NCBI RefSeq assembly: GCF_900199545.1
Contig: NZ_LT962671.1
Location: 1,284,814 to 1,348,813 of the forward strand
Direction: 5' to 3'
Source of the DNA: Raoultibacter massiliensis
GTDB lineage: Bacteria; Actinomycetota; Coriobacteriia; Coriobacteriales; Eggerthellaceae
DNA: 64,000 nucleotides
Position 1 is the stretch's first letter. Each line of letters starts with the position of its first letter. Both the position numbers and the translations under genes were made by a program. The notes beneath the pieces are model-generated. The model saw nothing but the letters and a program-made list of their open reading frames with translations, was not told the DNA's origin and searched no databases. Positions 1 to 8,255 of this stretch are shown here, in pieces.

Positions 1-213
1 CGCAAGGCTGCGCGAAAACGCATCGGCGGCATCCTCCCCCGCCACCACCACAAGCGTCGGCTGCGGTTTATGGGTGAAGCGAGCCGCGACGAGAAACGGG
101 CGGGCTGACGAGGCTACGCCGAGCGCGCCGTCCTGCCCGCCGTCGAGTTTGTTCCAAAACGCATCGAGCGATTCGGTGCGTTCGAGGGCCTTCGTCAGTG
201 CATCGATGAGCAT
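1..213 (-). CDS. mfd: Transcription-repair coupling factor Mfd, N-terminal 71 codons (partial)
   Basis: Minus-strand frame beginning with ATG at 213-211 and open to the window edge. The translation starts MLIDALTKALERTES and contains ARPFLVAARF and PTLVVVAGED, the pattern of the N-terminal UvrB-like module of Mfd, which begins with a small segment followed by a strand/helix unit. Mfd removes RNA polymerase stalled at lesions and recruits UvrA. Only about 71 of the usual 1100 or more residues lie in the window, so the call rests on a short stretch and on its position divergent from the repair gene nth. A purine-rich AGGGATAGGA lies about 8 bases before the ATG. Confidence 0.6.
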   Translation of the reverse strand, partial: MLIDALTKALERTESLDAFWNKLDGGQDGALGVASSARPFLVAARFTHKPQPTLVVVAGEDAADAFSRSLA

Positions 214-458
214 ATGGTTGTTTTCCTATCCCTGATTGCGAGGCCGGATCAGCCGCAACACGAAAAGCCGCTTGTGCGGCTCATGCGGTTGTTCACTCGT
301 GAAAAACGGGCATGCAACCCGTCTTCGGCGCACCAATTGTACTACACCCGACACGCGCGCACTCGACCGGCGTTTGCGATATCATATAATCGTAAACATC
401 CATCGAATGCAATTCGTTTTCCATCACCGAAGGTAAAAGCGCGTCGCAAAGGATCACA
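214..458. promoter_or_regulatory. Divergent mfd/nth intergenic region
   Basis: This 245-base gap separates the divergent mfd and nth starts. It holds a TATAAT hexamer at 385-390 on the plus strand, about 70 bases before nth, without a convincing -35. It also holds TACAAT on the minus strand (336-341), facing mfd. A short hairpin (AGCCGC/GCGGCT, 266-281) lies in the mfd leader. No coding frame here looks real. The promoter assignments are weak. Confidence 0.3.
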
Positions 459-1148
459 ATGCCCCGAGAAACCAAGCAAGCAAAACTCGAACGCGCCCTG
501 GCGGTAGCGGATCGAATGAACGAACACTACCCGCAGGCAGAATGCGCGCTTCACTACGGCGGCGATCCGTTCAGGCTCACCATCGCCGTACTCCTATCGG
601 CGCAAACCACCGATAAGGGAGTGAACAAGGTAACGCCTGCACTTTGGGAGAAATACCCCACCCCGGCCGATCTCGCTCAGGCTGACCCAACCGACGTCGA
701 GAACATCTTGCGAACCATCGGCTTTTACCGCGCCAAGGCAGCAAACTGCATCAAAACGGCCCAGATGGTGGTCTCCGATTTCGGCGGCGAGATCCCCCGC
801 GACATCGACGAGTTGCAGAAGCTTCCCGGCGTCGGCCGCAAAACCGCCAACGTCGTGCTCAACGAAGCATTCGGGATCGTCGAGGGCATCGCCGTGGACA
901 CGCACGTGTTCCGCATCGCCCACAAGCTGAAGTTCTCCAACGCCGATACTCCGGCGAAGACGGAAACCGACCTGCTGAAGCTTTACCCCCGGCAGTATTG
1001 GGGCCCCATCAACCACCAATGGGTGCTCTTCGGACGCGAAACCTGCATAGCTCGCCGGCCGAAGTGCGAAACGTGCTTCATCAACGACCTCTGCCCCACG
1101 TACGCCGCCTCGCTTAAGAAGACCGAGAAACGGACTGCCGCGAACTAG
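459..1148 (+). CDS. nth: Endonuclease III (DNA glycosylase/AP lyase)
   Basis: A 229-residue HhH-GPD DNA glycosylase that removes oxidised pyrimidines and nicks abasic sites. The helix-hairpin-helix motif LPGVGRKTANVVL is at residues 122-134 and includes the catalytic Lys128. The catalytic Asp147 lies in AVDTHVFR. A complete [4Fe-4S] loop, C-X6-C-X2-C-X5-C, is formed by Cys196, 203, 206 and 212. Length and motif order match the family. The ATG at 459 follows the purine-rich AAAGGATCACA. The intact cluster and Asp contrast with the MutY-like protein at 14.7-15.5 kb, which lacks both. Confidence 0.96.
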   Translation: MPRETKQAKLERALAVADRMNEHYPQAECALHYGGDPFRLTIAVLLSAQTTDKGVNKVTPALWEKYPTPADLAQADPTDVENILRTIGFYRAKAANCIKTAQMVVSDFGGEIPRDIDELQKLPGVGRKTANVVLNEAFGIVEGIAVDTHVFRIAHKLKFSNADTPAKTETDLLKLYPRQYWGPINHQWVLFGRETCIARRPKCETCFINDLCPTYAASLKKTEKRTAAN

Positions 1149-1243
1149 CCTTTCGCCCAAAACCCCGCCGAGCGGATGCACCGAGCAGCCGTTCGCCCCC
1201 TGATACGGCAGCGTACTCGAAATAATCCCGATTCGACCCGACA

Positions 1244-1762
1244 ATGCCGCACGCACGCTCGTATCCGTTTCAGAAAGGAACCCCTCTGCTCACAAACGAG
1301 GACATAACAGCGATATACCGCCGTCACGTCGCGACGGTATATCGCCTATGCTTCTCGTTCCTCAAAACGGCCGCGGATGCAGAGGATGCGGTGCAATGCG
1401 TGTTCATGAAGCTGATTCGAAGCGATAAGCGGTTCGAAAGCACCGAGCACGAAAAGGCCTGGCTTATCGTATGCGCTTCGAATCACTGCAAGGACGTTCT
1501 CAAAAGCGCCGCCCGCTCCAAGGCGGGCTCCATGCCCGAAGACGTAGCCGACGAGTCCTCGGAGGCAGACGGCTACGACGAAACGCTCGAAGCCGTGCTC
1601 GCCCTGCCCGAAAAGTACAAGGATTGCCTGTATCTGCACTATTACGAAGGATACAAAACCGACGAGATCGCCCGGATGACGGGACGCCCGCCCTCGACGG
1701 TCAGAAGCCATTTGAGCGAAGCGCGGGCGCTGCTCAAAGAGACCCTAGGCGGTGAGAGATGA
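1244..1762 (+). CDS. ECF-family RNA polymerase sigma factor
   Basis: A 172-residue (or shorter) sigma-70 region 2 plus region 4 protein. Region 2 is seen as IYRRHVATVYRLCFSFLK...DAEDAVQCVFMKL, and region 4 as LPEKYKDCLYLHYYEGYKTDEIA followed by the helix-turn-helix RPPSTVRSHLSEARALL. The ATG at 1244 has no ribosome binding site. A strong AGAAAGGA sits at 1272-1279, six bases before an in-frame CTG at 1286 whose product would begin MLTNEDITAIYRR, matching the usual ECF start, so translation may begin there. The stop overlaps the next gene by four bases (ATGA), implying co-expression with a membrane anti-sigma candidate. Confidence 0.9.
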   Translation: MPHARSYPFQKGTPLLTNEDITAIYRRHVATVYRLCFSFLKTAADAEDAVQCVFMKLIRSDKRFESTEHEKAWLIVCASNHCKDVLKSAARSKAGSMPEDVADESSEADGYDETLEAVLALPEKYKDCLYLHYYEGYKTDEIARMTGRPPSTVRSHLSEARALLKETLGGER

Positions 1763-2394
1763 ACGATTCCGATATCAAAGACGCATTCGAGCGCATGGGA
1801 CCGACGCCCGAAGCGGAAGATCGCATGCTCGCAAACATCCTCGCCACCAAAAGCACCGTCGGGCAGCACGCCGCCGCACCGAAAAAAGCGAGGCACGCCG
1901 CCGCACCGAAGCGGAACAACCTGCGCGCACTCGCCCTGCCCATCGCCGCATGCCTTGTCGTTTTAGCCGGCATCGGCATGCTCGTCGTCGGACAAGCGTA
2001 TTTCGCCACATTGGGCAACCAGCTCGGCGATAGCGGAAGCTCTATGCAGGAAAAGGCAGTCGAATCCTACAGCGCTTCGCCTGAAGATGCGTCGAGCTCT
2101 CGAGACGAAGCGTCTCCAAGCATAGCCCTCGCCCCGAACGGCCCAGCCGAGCGCTTCCCCGCGATAGAGTTCGAAGACGGCACGGTGCTGCTCATCGCGA
2201 AGGACGGCTCTTCGTTACCGCTTATCGCCGATGAAAAGCTCGTTGGAGGCGAAGCGCAGGAAGCGACGGCCCGAAGCGAGGACGGCGCGACGACCGAACC
2301 CTGCACCGTGTACGCCTACGCAAACGACAAAACCCCCTTCGCAGTGCGCTACCCCGACGATCCCGCCTGCTACCTCGCCGTACCTGTCGAGTAG
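1759..2394 (+). CDS. Probable membrane-anchored anti-sigma factor
   Basis: A 211-residue protein translationally coupled to the ECF sigma gene by an ATGA overlap. Residues 1-50 are charged and cytoplasmic-like. One hydrophobic helix at about 56-80 (ALALPIAACLVVLAGIGMLVVG) is followed by an extracytoplasmic tail of about 130 residues rich in Ser, Glu and Ala, with a short structured end. There is no recognisable zinc-binding HxxxCxxC motif, so it is not a classical ZAS anti-sigma factor. The role is inferred from topology and position. It probably holds the sigma factor at the membrane and senses an envelope signal together with the downstream vWA lipoprotein. Confidence 0.65.
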   Translation: MNDSDIKDAFERMGPTPEAEDRMLANILATKSTVGQHAAAPKKARHAAAPKRNNLRALALPIAACLVVLAGIGMLVVGQAYFATLGNQLGDSGSSMQEKAVESYSASPEDASSSRDEASPSIALAPNGPAERFPAIEFEDGTVLLIAKDGSSLPLIADEKLVGGEAQEATARSEDGATTEPCTVYAYANDKTPFAVRYPDDPACYLAVPVE

Positions 2395-2600
2395 CGGGCT
2401 GCCAAGAACCGCGCAGGCGCGTGAGCCGAATCGCCAACTCCGAAAAACCACACGGTTTCGCCTGTCAGACGGCAAGGAGATCGATCGAGGGCGCATTCGG
2501 CCCCGCCCTCAGCGCCGCCGACTGCATTCCGTCAATCCCCATCCGACAATTCCTCCCCCCGGTTCGTATTAGAAGAGAACGTGAACCGAAGGAGGATTTT

Positions 2601-4229
2601 ATGCAGCCATCGCGAAAACCGCTTCCCTGCTGCCTGCTCTCGTTTGTGCTTGCAGCCGCGCTTCTGGGAGGATGCTCGACGCCGGATACGTTGCTCGGCC
2701 TGAGCGACCCGAACGGCTCGTCGGGCGAAACCGCCTCGGGAAAGCTCTCCATGCCCGCGCAACCCTATAGCAGCGACCGTCCGATGCCTTTTGATCCGTA
2801 CCGCCCCGAAGGCAACACCGAGGAGTACTCCGCCATCGACGAACCGGGGTTCTACTCTGCGAAAACCAATCCGCTTTCGACGTTTTCCGCCGACGTCGAC
2901 ACGGCATCGTACTGCAATCTTCGTCGCATGGTTGCCGAAGGCATGCGCGCAGCCGACATTCCAAATGATGCGATCCGCATCGAAGAGATGCTCAATTACT
3001 TCGAATACGACTACGGGAAACCGCAAGACGGCGATCTGTTCGGCGTGACGGCGCAGATATCCGAGTGCCCCTGGAATGACGATACGAAGCTGCTCGTCAT
3101 GGGCTTCGCCGCCGATCCAGTCGAATACGAGAGCGAAGACGGCGCGAATCTCGTGTTCCTCATCGACACGTCGGGTTCGATGAGCGCGCCTGACAAACTC
3201 CCCTTGCTTCAAGATTCCTTCGCACAACTCACCGAGAGCCTCACCGAAAACGACACCGTTTCGATCGTCACGTACTCGGGGACCGAGCGCGTGGTGCTCG
3301 AGGGCGTTTCGGGAGCCGACAAGCGCGCGATCACCCGCGCGGTCGACAGCCTCGTCGCCGACGGCTCGACCAACGGCGAAGCGGGGCTGGAGCAAGCTTA
3401 CCGCATCGCCGAAAAGTACCGCCGGGAAGGAGGCGTGAACCGCATCGTCATGGCTTCGGACGGCGATCTGAACGTCGGAATCTCATCGGAAAGCGAGCTC
3501 CATGCGTACGTGAGCGAAAAGCGGAGCACGGGCGTCTACCTCTCGGTACTCGGCTTCGGCTCCGGCAATTACAAAGACAACAAGATGGAAACGCTCGCCA
3601 ACCACGGAAACGGAACCTACCACTACATCGACTGCATCGAGGAAGCCGAAAAAGTATTCGGAAGCGACCTTGCAGCGAACATCATCCCCTTAGCGGACGA
3701 TGTGAAGCTGCAGATCGAGTTCGATCCGGCCATAGTCAGGGGATACCGGCTCATCGGGTACGAAAACCGAGCGCTTGCCGACGACGATTTTACCGACGAC
3801 GCGGTCGATGCCGCAGAGATCGGCACGGGACATCAGTTCACCATCGCCTACGAACTTGTACTGTTCGATTCGCCCCCCGAATCACTGCCGTCCAGCCTCG
3901 CGCGCGAAGAAGGCCCGAGCGAAGAAGAGGGTCGGATTGTCGAATGCATCGATGACGAAACATGGCTCGTTTGCTCCATGCGGTATAAAACGGCGGGCTC
4001 GCAAGAATCGGTCGAGCGCTCATACGATATCGGCTCAGCAAGCTGCACTGCACAGCCAAGCGATGACTGGCTGTTCGCCGCAGCCGTCATCGAATGCGGC
4101 ATGGTGTTGCGGGATTCGAAGTACGCGGGTACGGCGAGCCTGCGCGATGCGAAAGCGCTCCTCGACGATCTCGCGCTCGCAAGAAACGATCCGAAAGCCG
4201 ATTTCGAGCGCCTCCTACAGACGCTCTGA
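2601..4229 (+). CDS. von Willebrand factor type A lipoprotein (YfbK-like)
   Basis: A 542-residue lipoprotein. The start is set by GGAGG at 2591-2595, five bases before ATG 2601; longer upstream extensions in this frame have no ribosome binding site. A signal peptide ends in the lipobox LLGGC (Cys25). A vWA-associated N-terminal domain spans about 80-170, including STFSADVDTASYCN, which is typical of YfbK-like proteins. The vWA domain begins near residue 183 with an intact MIDAS, DTSGSMS (189-195). A C-terminal YfbK-type segment (about 400-542) follows. It is the third gene behind the ECF sigma/anti-sigma pair, 206 bases downstream, so it may be a regulon member or part of the sensing complex. 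No substrate can be deduced. Confidence 0.88.
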   Translation: MQPSRKPLPCCLLSFVLAAALLGGCSTPDTLLGLSDPNGSSGETASGKLSMPAQPYSSDRPMPFDPYRPEGNTEEYSAIDEPGFYSAKTNPLSTFSADVDTASYCNLRRMVAEGMRAADIPNDAIRIEEMLNYFEYDYGKPQDGDLFGVTAQISECPWNDDTKLLVMGFAADPVEYESEDGANLVFLIDTSGSMSAPDKLPLLQDSFAQLTESLTENDTVSIVTYSGTERVVLEGVSGADKRAITRAVDSLVADGSTNGEAGLEQAYRIAEKYRREGGVNRIVMASDGDLNVGISSESELHAYVSEKRSTGVYLSVLGFGSGNYKDNKMETLANHGNGTYHYIDCIEEAEKVFGSDLAANIIPLADDVKLQIEFDPAIVRGYRLIGYENRALADDDFTDDAVDAAEIGTGHQFTIAYELVLFDSPPESLPSSLAREEGPSEEEGRIVECIDDETWLVCSMRYKTAGSQESVERSYDIGSASCTAQPSDDWLFAAAVIECGMVLRDSKYAGTASLRDAKALLDDLALARNDPKADFERLLQTL

Positions 4230-4367
4230 CAGCATCGCCGCAAGAATTTCGACGTGGCTTCTGCGCTTGCGCGTTGCCGTTCCGAGCAAGCAGACGCTTT
4301 TCCGGTCACCGTACGCCTCGAAGAAGCGATCGACCGATCCGCGCCGCTCGATATCGGCTGCAAGCAA
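4215..4367 (-). CDS. Small unrecognised ORF downstream of the hydrogenase protease
   Basis: An open frame in the minus direction following the maturation protease gene. It reads ADIERRGSVDRFFEAYGDR and ends ILAAMLSERL. Codon choice (GATATCGAG, TTCTTCGAGGCGTAC) resembles the neighbouring real genes. The start is uncertain: TTG at 4367 gives 50 residues, and the frame stays open back to 4505 inside the protease gene with no ATG near a ribosome binding site. Its stop lies inside the 3' end of the convergent vWA gene (15-base overlap). I do not recognise a family. It may be a small hydrogenase-associated protein or non-coding. Confidence 0.3.
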   Translation of the reverse strand: MLAADIERRGSVDRFFEAYGDRKSVCLLGTATRKRRSHVEILAAMLSERL

Positions 4368-4377
4368 GTGCGGACGC

Positions 4378-4968
4378 TCAGACGGACGTTTCGCCGGTAT
4401 CAGGGGACATGACGTGATGCCATCCGGGCCCGACGACTTCCCCTGTGGCCTTAACGCGGATGACAGCCCCCGACCGAGTAAGGTCCGCCAATACGGTATC
4501 GACAAGCATCGGCAGCGCTTCGTAGACCGGCGGTGTCAAACCGATCGTCAGATCGAGGGGGTTCATGTTCTCTACCTGCATGCCGAAGCAGCGCCCTTCG
4601 GCAGCGTAGCCCATAAGCGCTGCGGCATCGAACAGATCGACGAGCTTCAGATCGTGCAACGATTGCATGGCTCCCGAGCGCCGGGCCATGTCGTCGGGCT
4701 CGAATTCGAAGATCGTACCCGGCTTGCTGCCGGTTCCGTCAACGGCGTCGACGGTCACGAGGTAGTCGTAGTCGCGTACATGGGGCAGCATATCGAGGCC
4801 CATGCACCCCACATCGAAAAGCGTTACCTCGTCGGGGATGTCGTAAGTCGCCGTAAGCTCGTCGTATACCGCAGGGCCGATGCCCTCGTCGAGCATGAGC
4901 TTGTTTCCCACGCAGAACACCGCGATCCGCTTCTGCGGAGCCCCGCCCGGCGCGAAACCACCGCCCAC
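4378..4968 (-). CDS. [NiFe]-hydrogenase maturation protease (HyaD/HycI family)
   Basis: A protein of about 196 residues. The N-terminal motif CVGNKLMLDEGIGPAVYDEL supplies the first nickel-sensing acidic residue. LVTVDAVDG supplies the conserved Asp, and SLHDLKLVDLF the conserved His, of the M52 endopeptidase family that trims the C-terminus of hydrogenase large subunits after Ni insertion. The frame extends far upstream, but that part overlaps a membrane-protein gene in another frame. The best start is GTG at 4968, two bases after that gene's stop, with GGGGGTG ahead of it. Likely substrate: HyaB, encoded at 8.9-10.6 kb, which has a cleavable tail. HydA at 34.5 kb has none. Confidence 0.88.
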   Translation of the reverse strand: MGGGFAPGGAPQKRIAVFCVGNKLMLDEGIGPAVYDELTATYDIPDEVTLFDVGCMGLDMLPHVRDYDYLVTVDAVDGTGSKPGTIFEFEPDDMARRSGAMQSLHDLKLVDLFDAAALMGYAAEGRCFGMQVENMNPLDLTIGLTPPVYEALPMLVDTVLADLTRSGAVIRVKATGEVVGPGWHHVMSPDTGETSV

Positions 4969-4970
4969 AG

Positions 4971-5411
4971 CTACACCCCCGTCAACGTCGGACGTATGAC
5001 CAGATTGTAATACGCCGCAGCCGCAATCATGATGCACCCCACGACGACGCAGACGATTGCCCAGATGCGTTCGCGCTTGAGGTATTCCTCCTTCGATACG
5101 CCCCGACCCGCCGCGCGATGCGCGGCCAGCGGCTGGCTTACGATGGCGAACGCCACCGTTCCCGCTGTCAGCGTTACGAAGACGATCAGGGCTATGACGA
5201 TGGAAAGCACGCTGCGCTCGGTAAATGCCGCATAGAACGTGTTGTCGGCGAACAGCCAGACGGGATACCACAGTATCGTAATCCAGATGCCATGCGCAGG
5301 TCCCCAGATGGGCGGCAGGAACAACGCCCCGATGTTCAGTCTCGGAATACCCTCGAGGAACTTCTCTTCTTGCGCAATCTGCTCGTCGGTCAGCTCGGCC
5401 ACAGTCATCAC
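4971..5411 (-). CDS. Three-helix membrane protein linked to the hydrogenase protease
   Basis: A 146-residue protein with a charged N-terminus (TVAELTDEQIAQEEKFL), then hydrophobic segments at about 35-56, 66-92 and 118-140, ending just before the protease start. The first hydrophobic stretch (IWGPAHGIWITILWYPVWLF) is rich in Trp and Pro. The gene begins with two consecutive ATG codons (5411 and 5408), with AGGTG directly upstream favouring the second. I do not recognise the family. The two-base spacing to the protease suggests a shared operon and perhaps a role in hydrogenase assembly or membrane attachment, which is inference. Confidence 0.75.
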   Translation of the reverse strand: MMTVAELTDEQIAQEEKFLEGIPRLNIGALFLPPIWGPAHGIWITILWYPVWLFADNTFYAAFTERSVLSIVIALIVFVTLTAGTVAFAIVSQPLAAHRAAGRGVSKEEYLKRERIWAIVCVVVGCIMIAAAAYYNLVIRPTLTGV

Positions 5412-5675
5412 CTATCGCTTGAACCCGGATCGCGATGGAATCCGGGACGTCTTGCATCGGCCCCATTATAGCCAAATGCGCTTGCCCGCCGTCCCGCACC
5501 GCCCAGATTCACGGTTGACGGCAAAGCCAAAGCCATCGCTTCCCCGCGCGACGGACTCGCGCTCGCCCAAGCTCGTTAACCGTTGCGTCAAAACACCCGC
5601 CTCGCGCCTCGCGTTGTGCTAGCATGACAGGCAAACACGATTCGCCCGCAGGGCGCTTGCACGAAAGAAGGATAT

Positions 5676-6239
5676 ATGAAAATACTTGCCATCGTGGGAT
5701 CGCTGCGCACGGAAAGCTACAACCTCCAGCTTGCCCGCGCGGCGGGAGCCGTACTGGCCCAAAACCATCCCGAAGTAGAATACGAACTGCTCGATTGGGC
5801 CGATGTCCCGCTCATGAACCAAGATATCGAGCATCCCGCGCCTGAAGCGGTTGCACGCGTGCGCGAAAAAGTCAAAACAGCCGACGGCATCTGGCTTTTC
5901 AGCCCCGAATACAACCACTTCTTCCCCGGTACCCTGAAAAATCTGCTCGACTGGCTCTCCCGTCCCGTAAGCGATACCGAAGGCCAGGTGCTGCGGGGAA
6001 AGCCCATCGCCCTTGCAGGTACGACGCCTGGCATGAGCGGCACCTCGCATGCCCAGGATCACCTTGTTACAATGCTCTCGTTTTTGCAGGCCGACATTAT
6101 GAACGCGCCGAGGCTCGCCATCCCGCACATCGGACAGCAAATGGAAAACGGCGCTCTCTCGCTATCGAGCTCCGCGCCCTATCTCGAAAAACAGGCCGCC
6201 GCCTTCGTCGGTTTCATCGAACGGCACCGAAACCGCTAG
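5676..6239 (+). CDS. NADPH-dependent FMN reductase family flavoprotein
   Basis: A 187-residue flavodoxin-fold reductase. The phosphate-binding loop is near the N-terminus (ILAIVGSLRTESYN), and the family motif for flavin and dimer contact is SPEYNHFFPGTLKNLLDW at about residues 77-94. These enzymes reduce quinones, azo compounds or free FMN with NAD(P)H in the cytoplasm. AGAAGGA lies 6 bases before ATG 5676. It is a single gene read toward the convergent EamA/AraC pair and separated from them by a strong hairpin. The physiological substrate is unknown. Confidence 0.92.
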   Translation: MKILAIVGSLRTESYNLQLARAAGAVLAQNHPEVEYELLDWADVPLMNQDIEHPAPEAVARVREKVKTADGIWLFSPEYNHFFPGTLKNLLDWLSRPVSDTEGQVLRGKPIALAGTTPGMSGTSHAQDHLVTMLSFLQADIMNAPRLAIPHIGQQMENGALSLSSSAPYLEKQAAAFVGFIERHRNR

Positions 6240-6255
6240 GGGTCCTTGGCGGAGA

Positions 6256-6289
6256 ATCGCCCCGCGTTGCCGGGCCGTCGCGGGGCGAT
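6256..6289. terminator. Convergent terminator-like hairpin
   Basis: Perfect 11-bp inverted repeat ATCGCCCCGCG/CGCGGGGCGAT with a 12-base loop. It lies between the stops of the convergent FMN reductase and EamA genes. There is no long T run on either side, so termination is inferred from position and stem strength. Confidence 0.6.
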
Positions 6290-6304
6290 GCGAAACGAGA
6301 CCCG

Positions 6305-7216
6305 TCATCGCAGTCGGCGCCTTATGCGCCCGCCTGCCTTGCGCTCCCCCTTGCCCCACTCCGATATCAGCAGGCCGGCACACGTCAGAACGACACCGCA
6401 GGCTATCGGGGCGGTCAGCGGCTCATGGAGCACGATAACCGAAGCCGCCACGGTTATCACCGGGACGAGGTATATGTAAGCGCTCGTCTTCACTGCACCG
6501 AGTATCCTTACGGCCAGATTCCAGGTGACGAAGCAAAGAGCCGACGCCCCGAAGCCCAGAAACGCCATGTTGGCAACCGTTACCGGATCGGCGAAGCGCG
6601 CAAACCCGAACTGGAACCCCGATCCGAACAGCACGGGCACCATGAACAGCAAGCCCCACGCAAACGTCCGCTTGGTCATCTGGATGTTGTCATAGCCCCA
6701 CGAGCCGATCTTCCGCGTGATCGTCGAGTACACGGCCCAAACCGCCGCCGCGGCAACCGCAAGCAGATCGCCCCAACCTCCGCCCGACAGCCCCTGCGAG
6801 CTGATGAGCACGATGCCCGCCATGGCAACGGCGAACCCGACGAAGAAGCCCGGACGCAGCCGCTCGTCACGTGTGACGAAGAACGCCAGCAAAGCCGTGA
6901 AGAACGGAGCCACCGAAACGATAACCCCCACGTTCGAGGCGGTCGTGTAGACAAGCGCGATATTCTCGAACAGATAATACAGAGTCACGCCCGAAAGGCC
7001 CGCCGCCGCACACAGCGCCTCGCGCCTCCACGAACCAAGCTTGAAACGTCGAGGCCTCAGCGCCGCAAGGGCGAGCAGCCCGATGAGGAAACGGTAGAAT
7101 AAAATCTCTATCGGCTGAAATTCGACAAGCAGCACCTTGGTGGAAACGAACGTGGTTCCCCATATGGCGATGGTTACAAGCGCGAGCGCATGCCCGCGGG
7201 ACTCCGATGCCGCCAT
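6305..7216 (-). CDS. EamA/DMT-superfamily exporter
   Basis: A 303-residue integral membrane protein with about ten predicted helices in two EamA repeats. It begins with the hallmark ALVTIAIWGTTFVSTK, and the second repeat starts near GGGWGDLLAVAAAAVWAVYS. Members export amino acids, metabolites or toxins. Its ATG follows the stop of the AraC-type regulator by one base (TGAGATG), so the two are translationally coupled and the regulator probably controls this transporter. The C-terminus is short and Arg-rich. The substrate cannot be deduced. Confidence 0.93.
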   Translation of the reverse strand: MAASESRGHALALVTIAIWGTTFVSTKVLLVEFQPIEILFYRFLIGLLALAALRPRRFKLGSWRREALCAAAGLSGVTLYYLFENIALVYTTASNVGVIVSVAPFFTALLAFFVTRDERLRPGFFVGFAVAMAGIVLISSQGLSGGGWGDLLAVAAAAVWAVYSTITRKIGSWGYDNIQMTKRTFAWGLLFMVPVLFGSGFQFGFARFADPVTVANMAFLGFGASALCFVTWNLAVRILGAVKTSAYIYLVPVITVAASVIVLHEPLTAPIACGVVLTCAGLLISEWGKGERKAGGRIRRRLR

Positions 7217-7217
7217 C

Positions 7218-8099
7218 TCAGCGCTTTTTTCCGCTCAGGGCGTACGAAGCCCTATAAGCCCCGGGCGAGACACCCGTTATGTCCTTGAACACCCGCCCGA
7301 AATGCGCCTGATCGGCGAATCCGAGCTTATCTGCAACCTCAACGGGGCTCTCGCCGCCGGCGAGCAGGCTGCGCGCCTCGATAACGCGCAGGGTCAGAAG
7401 ATAGCGGTAGGGCGTTATCCCCTTCTCCCGCGCGAAAGCCCGAATCAGCGTATAGCGGCCCATCCGCCCGACCTGCGCCATATCGTCAAGCGTCATCTTC
7501 GAGCGAAACCCCTGCTCGATGTACCGACAGACCGAGGCGACCGATTCGGATTCGGGCAAGGCATCGGGCATTCCCAGCTCTCGACGCCGAGCGGAACTCG
7601 CCGAAAGCAACCGCTCGAAGAACAAGTAGAACGGCTCGGCATCCTCCACGACGCCGTCGACGTCGCCCGCCTCCTCGCATCCCCGAACATGGCAGTCGAG
7701 CGCAAGGGCGAACAAGCCCGCATCGCGAACGATCGGCTCGGGAAACAAAGGAACTTGCACCCCTTCGCGCGAAACGCCGAAATCGGCCAGCAAGGCATCC
7801 ATAACGGAAGACGGGATGCTGAAGCTTCGGTACTCGAGCTTCGTCCCGTCCGCTGATTCGCACGAATGGGGATCGCCCGGGTTTATGACGAGAAGATCGC
7901 CGCTTCTCAAATCGTAGTCGCGCCCGCACACCGTCAAACGCCGATTTCCGCCCGCCACGATCCCCACCATATAGTAATCGTGGAAATGACTCGGAAACGG
8001 CTCGATCACGCCGAACAGCGTACAGAGTTCCACCGCAACGCCGCTTCCGTAATCCCGCAGCAGCACGCTTCGCGCGTCTGACTCGATATCCTGTTGCAC
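7218..8099 (-). CDS. AraC-family transcriptional regulator
   Basis: A 293-residue regulator with a cupin-type N-terminal sensing half, seen as PFPSHFHDYYMVGIVAGG and SGDLLVINPGDPHSCE. The C-terminal double helix-turn-helix spans about 190-290, including MTLDDMAQVGRMGRYTLIRAFAREKGITPYR and the conserved ADKLGFADQAHFGRVFKDITGVSPGAYR. The GTG start at 8099 is chosen because AAGAAAGGA lies 4-5 bases upstream; upstream extensions lack a signal. It heads an operon with the EamA exporter, a common regulator-exporter pairing. Confidence 0.93.
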   Translation of the reverse strand: MQQDIESDARSVLLRDYGSGVAVELCTLFGVIEPFPSHFHDYYMVGIVAGGNRRLTVCGRDYDLRSGDLLVINPGDPHSCESADGTKLEYRSFSIPSSVMDALLADFGVSREGVQVPLFPEPIVRDAGLFALALDCHVRGCEEAGDVDGVVEDAEPFYLFFERLLSASSARRRELGMPDALPESESVASVCRYIEQGFRSKMTLDDMAQVGRMGRYTLIRAFAREKGITPYRYLLTLRVIEARSLLAGGESPVEVADKLGFADQAHFGRVFKDITGVSPGAYRASYALSGKKR

Positions 8100-8194
8100 G
8101 TGATTCCTTTCTTTCGTCGAACGAGTATACCCCGATGTACGGCTCCGTTCTTGAACGATATTGCCCGTATGTCCGATCGCTCTGCAACGGATCA

Positions 8195-8224
8195 AAAAAG
8201 AACCCGGCTCGCCTGAGCCGGGTT
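8195..8224 (-). terminator. Rho-independent terminator of the hya operon
   Basis: A 10-bp perfect stem AACCCGGCTC/GAGCCGGGTT with a 4-base loop is followed, on the minus strand, by TCTTTTTTGATC. It lies about 30 bases after the hyaC stop. Confidence 0.88.
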
Positions 8225-8255
8225 CCGTTGTGCATTCGAGTGTTACCGCAGAGAG

